DNA of 64,000 nucleotides from Gamarada debralockiae. Its lineage: Eukaryota; Ascomycota; Leotiomycetes; Helotiales; Hyphodiscaceae. The notes below the pieces were generated by a model, which saw only the letters and a program-made list of their open reading frames with translations, was not told where the DNA came from and ran no database searches. Of this stretch, positions 58,219 to 64,000 are shown in pieces. A program made the translations under genes and the position numbers. The stretch is taken from assembly GCA_002803225.1 (NCBI GenBank), contig NXFV01000221.1, positions 1 to 64,000 of the forward strand, read 5' to 3'. Numbering within the stretch: position 1 is the first letter of the stretch; the number at the start of each line of letters is the position of its first letter.

Positions 58219-60216
58219 AAGGCATTGTTGGGCATGAAGGCATACTAGAACTGGACCTAGAAAGCGGGCGTACTGGAAAGCTCCCGGACTCGTGATGTAA
58301 TATCATTGGCACGAATAGATGGTGCTATTGAATATTTGTGTATTCTTTTAGTCAATGGAATTGACTTTAAAAGGGCAACCTCGGATCATCTGATTTCTGC
58401 TCTAATGAGATCAGTTTAAGAGAGCAACAATATGGCTATCAGCCTTTGAAAATGGAGTATAAATAGTAAGGAGTAACGACACAAAGTCAAAACAAGGACT
58501 CTTTGAAAATTTGAGACCAAGCTCCCATAACTTGTTGTATGTTATACCACGGCTAAGACCGATAGAAGGTTGATGCCAATAGCGTGTAGAGGAAGACGAA
58601 GCCTGACTCGAAGACAACCTGTTCGGCCTTTTGCACAATGGTAATAATGGTCTGTGCTTGGGTTGTGAAGCTCGGCCAACATCCGTTCATCGTCTCGATG
58701 CCTTCGAGAATAGTGAGGTTTGAGGAAGCAGAAAATAGTTCGTTGAAGAATTCCATACATCCGTCGAGCAGTCGGAGAATTGGTATGCACATCTCGATTG
58801 GGCAGCCATCCCTCTTACCCACTTTGAAAGTGCCTCATTCCCACCTCTCATCCCCATCAATTCTCCTTCAACACCACCACATCATAGGTCCTTCCCAAGG
58901 AGGCCTTACGTCCCTCTCTGATCTCGCGAATATCTGTTAGAGCAAACGATCCTGCGAGTCTGTGAACACTACGGCGCTAGCGCTAGGAGAATACATGACA
59001 ACAATAAAATGAATGACAATGGAACGTAGTGTGACAGTGACAAAATTGTTGAGCGGTGGGATTTGGCTCAGTTAACATTAGGAATTAAAAAAAGAGTGAA
59101 AAAGGAGGGATTGCCAGGTCTGCAGAAGTGACAGAATACGAGAGCCACATGCAGTTCCTTCGTCGTGGAAATTTTTGCTGCGTTTATCTCTAATTTGAAA
59201 GGATGCTTCATATCTTGGACGTTCGCAAGAAGATCCAAAGTTAGATGGCACTGTTGGGTACAACCTTAACAAATCGGTGATGAGCACCGCTGCAAAAGCG
59301 GCTTCCAGCATGATGGAACCCATAACGAAGAGAACGAAGAAAGAGGGAAATATCAATACTTCAATGATGCTGCGAGAATGCTGCCAGCACTTGACCCGCC
59401 AACCTTAAGCACCTCCATACGAGAACACCGCTTGGCCAAGGCGCATAACTTTGGGGGCCGAGGAGACAGTTCCAAGGACAGATCAAAAGGGATGGCCTTC
59501 CTTTGAAAATGAATCCTCAATAGAAGCCAGACTCGATAGGGAACTCCCCTCAATCTTAGTACAACTGCGGTTTCTTTTTGGGGATGAAAGTCGGCCATAT
59601 AATCTTTAAAAAGGGAGAAGTGGCTGTAGCCTGACCCTAAGCCTGTCAAAAATATCTAAGGTCATCATGTGAAAATCATGCTGTCAGCCTCTTGTCTACG
59701 ATCAACATCACAATTCTCCAACAAAACAGAAGATATTCCATTGCACTTCTGGACAGTCTCAATATTACCTTCCCGCGCATAATAATCAGCAAGAACTTCA
59801 ATCGAAAAGTTGTGTACATTCTCAGCCCACTCCAAGAGTTCAGCCGCATCTCAAACACCTGTCCACTTCGCCTAGCGCGTACTAGTTGGTAGTCCAAAAA
59901 TAATTACCCCTTCTCTGGACCTTTCTTACGAAATGAGCACCAGCGAGAAAAGGAGGTACTGGAATCATTGAATACTCTCCTTCACCTTTCGAAGCTGTTT
60001 GATCATCTGCGGAGATGTTTGATTTTTCCAAATAAGTCTTTTAATCCATCCGACCCACGTTTATCTTCTCGACTCTCATTTCAAGCTTTACGAAAGCCGC
60101 GTCTCCTGTCCAGTTCACCCGCTAATTGCGAACGACCTCTCGAACGTGCGCAATCCATCTTTTTTGGAAGCACACGGATATCCTGATCATCGATACATAC
60201 TTCGCAGACGTTCAAC
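58219..60216. other. 2-kb region without supported gene
   Basis: Minus-strand frames at 59078-59356 (hydrophobic start MIFPSFFVLFVMGSIMLEA) and 59353-59649 look weakly protein-like and abut, but no consistent splice model or family could be given. The segment before 60217 should hold the PMT2 promoter. Confidence 0.35.
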
Positions 60217-62708
60217 ATGGCTTCAGTTAAAGGAGCTGTTGCGTCTGGTGCGGACTTCGATGCGCAAGCAGCTCGACGGAGAAATGTCCCTTCCACTTCA
60301 CCAAACGGCGGACTCGCGAACAGAGTAGAGATCGATGATAAGAAGACACAAGCCAAGCAGGTCAGCAGATTTTTTTTCCCTCTGTGCCGTATGCGGACAA
60401 ATTTTCTGCTCATGGAGGCATCCAAGGGATAGTTTCAGCTAACACATACGTTTTCAACAGAACCAACAATCGCTTCTGCAATTCCTTGACGAATGGGAGT
60501 TTATCATTGCTCCTCTGATATTCACATTACTGGCATTCTTCACACGATTATACAAGATCGGTCTGTCACCCATTGTGACTTGGGACGAAGCACAGTAAGA
60601 AACCCCTTTGTCAGCCTCGCCGCACAGTTTAATAACGCGCAACACAGTTTTGGAAAATTCGGTTCTCACTATCTCAAACGCGAATTCTACTTCGATGTCC
60701 ACCCTCCTCTTGGAAAGATGCTCGTTGGATTATCCGGATACTTGGCAGGCTACAATGGATCATTCGAGTTCAAGTCTGGAGAGAAGTACCCAGAGGAGCT
60801 CAACTACACCTTTATGCGTGCTTTCAACTCCTTCTTCGGTGCTGTCTGCATTCCTCTGGCCTACTACACTGCTCGAGAATTGAACCTCAAGAGACCTGCC
60901 GTTTGGTTCGTTACCCTGATGGTTCTCTGCGAGAACTCCTACACTACGATCAGCAGATTCATCCTCTTAGATTCTATGCTTCTGTGCTTCACGTTCACGA
61001 CCGTGTTGTGCTGGGCTAGATTTCATAGACTCCAAAAGGAGAGCTTCAGTCCTGAATGGTTCGCATGGCTCATCCTTACTGGTATTAGCATTGGGTGTGT
61101 TTGTAGTGTGAAGTGGGTTGGACTTTTCTGCACGGCTCTTGTTGGGCTTTACACGATTGAGGATCTCTGGAACAAATTTGGAGAAGTCAAGATGCCAAAG
61201 GTAAGTCCTACGATTCATACTGAGACCCGATTTCTGTATTGATCCAATTACAGGTCGAATTAGCAGCCCACGTTGGTGCACGAGTTTTCGGTTTAATTGT
61301 CATTCCATTGATGGTCTACATGTTCTCATTCGCCCTTCACTTCGCCATTCTCGAAAACAGCGGTCCAGGAGATGCTCAGATGAGCTCCCTCTTCCAGGCG
61401 AATCTCAGGGGTACCGAGGTTGGAAAGGACAGCCCTCTCGAAATCGCATACGGTTCACGAGCTACAATCAAGAATATGGGATACGGTGGTGGACTTCTTC
61501 ACTCGCACATTCAAACCTACCCCGAGGGCTCTACCCAGCAGCAAGTTACTTGCTATCACCACAAAGACGCCAACAACGAGTGGTGGTTCTACCCAAACCG
61601 TGCCGAGCCCGAGTTTGACCCCGAGGCACCAGAAATCAAGTACGTTGGAGATGGAGATGTTCTACGATTGATCCACTCCCAAACTGGCCGCAACTTGCAC
61701 TCCCACGATGTTCCTGCTCCAATCACCAAGGCCGACAAGGAAGTCTCATGTTACGGAAACACAACAGTCGGTGATGAGAAGGATCATTGGACTATAGAAG
61801 TTGTTAAAGATGTTTCCTCAAGTGACCGAACAAAAATCAGAACTTTGACTACCGCCTTCCGATTGAGGCACACAGTTTTAGGCTGCTACCTTCGTGCTGG
61901 CAACGTTAACTTGCCACAGTGGGGTTTCAAGCAAATTGAAGTCACCTGTGCTAAGGACAACAACCCCAAGGATGTTTACACCCACTGGAACGTTGAGGCT
62001 CACTGGAACGATAAGCGTCAGTATTTTCCCTTTTAAGTTTCTAGACTTAGCTAACAGTTTCTAGTCCCTGCCGCTGATGCCGGAGCATACAAATCTCCTT
62101 TCTTACAAGATTTCATCCATCTGAATGTAGCCATGATGACATCCAACAACGCACTCGTCCCCGACCCAGACAAGCAAGACGATCTCGCATCTCAATTCTG
62201 GCAATGGCCAATCCTCAACGTCGGCCTCCGTATGTGCGGCTGGGACGACTCAATCGTCAAGTACTTCCTCCTCGGCAACCCACTGGTTTACTGGCTATCG
62301 ACCGCTTCTCTCGGCGTCCTGGCCCTCATGGTAGCCTGGTATCTCGTGCGCTGGCAACGCGGCTACGACGAGCTCAAGCAAGCCGATATCGACCAAATCC
62401 ATTACGCCGGTATCTACCCGGTCATTGGGTGGTTCTTGCACTATATGCCTTTCGTGGCTATGGCCCGTGTCACCTATGTGCATCACTACTACCCTGCATT
62501 GTACTTCGCCATCTTGACTCTTGGCTTCGTCACGGATTGGATGCTGAGGAACCAGATCAAGCATGTGCAGTTTGCTATTTATGGCATTCTGTATGCCGCA
62601 ACCATCGGTCTATATGTCCTCTTCATGCCCATTTCTTGGGGTATGGTGGGCCCCAATAAGCAGTTCAGCTACTTGAAGTGGTTTGAGAGCTGGAGAGTCA
62701 CAGACTAA
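60217..62708 (+). CDS. PMT2: Dolichyl-phosphate-mannose protein O-mannosyltransferase, PMT2 type
   Basis: ER enzyme that transfers mannose from dolichyl-phosphate-mannose to Ser/Thr of secreted proteins, working as a Pmt1-Pmt2 heterodimer. Five exons: 60217-60360, 60461-60594, 60648-61200, 61254-62016 and 62065-62708, phases consistent, 745 aa. The essential acidic motif [18 protein letters not shown] and [14 protein letters not shown] sit near residues 88-115 and span intron 2. Three MIR motifs lie at about 335-525 ([50 protein letters not shown]). RMCGWDDS and the C-terminal four-helix membrane region follow. These point to the PMT2 subfamily rather than PMT1 or PMT4. About eleven membrane helices. 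Length is normal. Confidence 0.95.
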
Positions 62709-64000
62709 GTGACTCCACAACAGCGAGGCGCTGGCGGACGAAAGAAGGAGAATAGGGGGTTTTGTGTTGAGAGAGCTCTTTGAATCTTGAGGGGGAAACG
62801 CATGGAAGGCGAGCAACTATACAGTATCGAAAAATCTCATTTGTCATGGCCAGGTAGCTGGGGAAATCGGCTAGGGTGGGATATGATGCTTGTGGAAATG
62901 AGGCGCCACAGGTATATCTGAAATCAACTCCTAATTCTGTGTACAACACCCCTCATCCGAGTCTGTCGAATGTCCTATGTGAGATCGGTAGCTGAAATAG
63001 TGTGCTCATGCCTTCCAGCAAGTGCTTCATTTGAGGGGAACAAGATTCCAAAATACTAAATGGTGCAAGGGCGTTCAGAGTACCCGGCCTCTATTTAATC
63101 GTTGAAGTCTTATGAGTGATGGTAATCGAGGACTTCAGAGAAGTGTTTTGCACAGCATTATGGACGTTGATTCAAGCCCTTAATAACCTTTCTGCTCCCA
63201 AGCAATCAAACCGCATTGGGAGCCTGTGCCGTTTCTTTGTGTTTCTGCCACTCTTACGTCGGCATTTGTGCAATGCGTTCATTCTAGTACTTAAGGAACT
63301 TACTGGGGTTTTATAGCTCAGACTACTCGTCCATGACCATGGATGCTGGTATATATTTACCGACTGTGCTGTCACTGTAGTAGCGCGGCCTCCTTGCTCG
63401 CGAAGTAGCTTTCCGGTATCGATAATTCTCGTATTAACATATAAATAAATTAATTGGGACTTTCGACAGAAGAAATCTAAGGAAGATGATTCAGAAGACC
63501 TTGATAGGGTATGGGAAGGAGGGTTGAAGGTCGTGGTAGAAGTTAAGTATTAGGAGTCGAGGTCGGAGATAGGTCTGTCTCGGTGTGATAGTCTTTGGCA
63601 GGTTTCTGGGCTGTATATGAGGAGAGGATTTTTATAAGATGAATCATATGATTGCATGTGAACACTTGTGATAACGGTTTTCTGTGATGTTCGCTGATGG
63701 GTGGAAAGCGTGTGATAGACGAGCTTTTGACTAACCTACCGTTACACTGCATGACATTCTTCCATGACTATCTCTAGCCTGGAATTGAATCAAAGCTGGT
63801 GATAACTGGCGAAGTAGACTAATACATTGTTGCTCTGAAAGACTGGTATGATTACGGGCTACCTTGGCGTCCAGGCCAAATCTCGGTTACGGTACAAGTA
63901 CATAAAACGTCCTTAACCACTCTCCTTTCACTTCATAGATGATCTATCCGATCACACATCTACAGCACTCACAAGGCGCAGCCAATCGAAGTCCCTCCTT
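62709..64000. other. 3' flank of PMT2 and window end
   Basis: No gene seen. It begins with the PMT2 3' UTR. Short open frames have no family content. AT-rich pieces occur near 63430-63480. Confidence 0.45.

Noticed and set aside
59078..59649. Two abutting minus-strand frames, one with a hydrophobic start
   Set aside because: No splice model joins them and no recognisable domain; kept only as a note in the intergenic entry.

Overview
This is a nuclear window from a filamentous ascomycete, most likely a leotiomycete-like member of the Pezizomycotina; the class is an inference from protein character, not something I could test. The evidence is short introns (about 45-80 nt, GTRAGT donors, CTAAC-type branch points), single-gene transcription units on both strands, and fungal-only families (LaeA-like methyltransferase, HET, Clr5, DUF6594, CHS7). 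I rebuilt exons by reading splice sites and checking codon phase, so spliced models are predictions.

Layout. 0.3-10 kb is a housekeeping stretch: LaeA-like methyltransferase, O-acetylhomoserine sulfhydrylase, NCE102-like MARVEL protein, and ER membrane complex subunit EMC7. About 10-34 kb is an accessory island with low gene density, AT-rich DNA, transposon relics and broken genes. It holds a decayed gene (10.1-11.0), a candidate small secreted Cys-rich protein (11.7-12.2), a frameshifted secreted metallopeptidase (12.6-13.5), an F-box/DUF7730-like gene (13.7-14.7), a Tc1/mariner relic interrupted by another repeat (15.1-15.8), an ubiquitin-like-domain (ULD) protein (16.5-18.6), a HET-ankyrin gene with a nonsense codon and near-identical 102-bp ankyrin repeats (20.0-22.0), a frameshifted Clr5-ankyrin gene (23.3-26.8), a second inverted copy of the repeat (27.3-27.8), a coiled-coil orphan (28.1-29.3), a two-domain ubiquitin-like modifier (29.8-30.6) head-to-head with an RBR-type E3 ligase (31.0-32.4), and an ankyrin pseudogene (33.7-34.4). 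36-64 kb is again mainly conserved genes: PNS1-like transporter, Rab GTPase, WW-domain protein, two retropepsin-like proteins flanking a DUF6594 membrane protein, TFIIH subunit SSL1, chitin synthase chaperone CHS7, an MFS sugar transporter with a long N-terminal tail, and protein O-mannosyltransferase PMT2.

How the genes may work together. The most interesting unit is the divergent pair at 29.76-32.41 kb. One gene encodes tandem ubiquitin-like domains ending in RLRGG plus a short cleavable-looking tail. The other encodes an RBR E3 with a recognisable catalytic cysteine. The intergenic space is only 383 bp. Together with the nearby ULD protein and HET/Clr5-ankyrin genes, this looks like a fungal self/non-self or stress-response neighbourhood with its own ubiquitin-like modifier and ligase. 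That functional link is inference from domain content and gene order.
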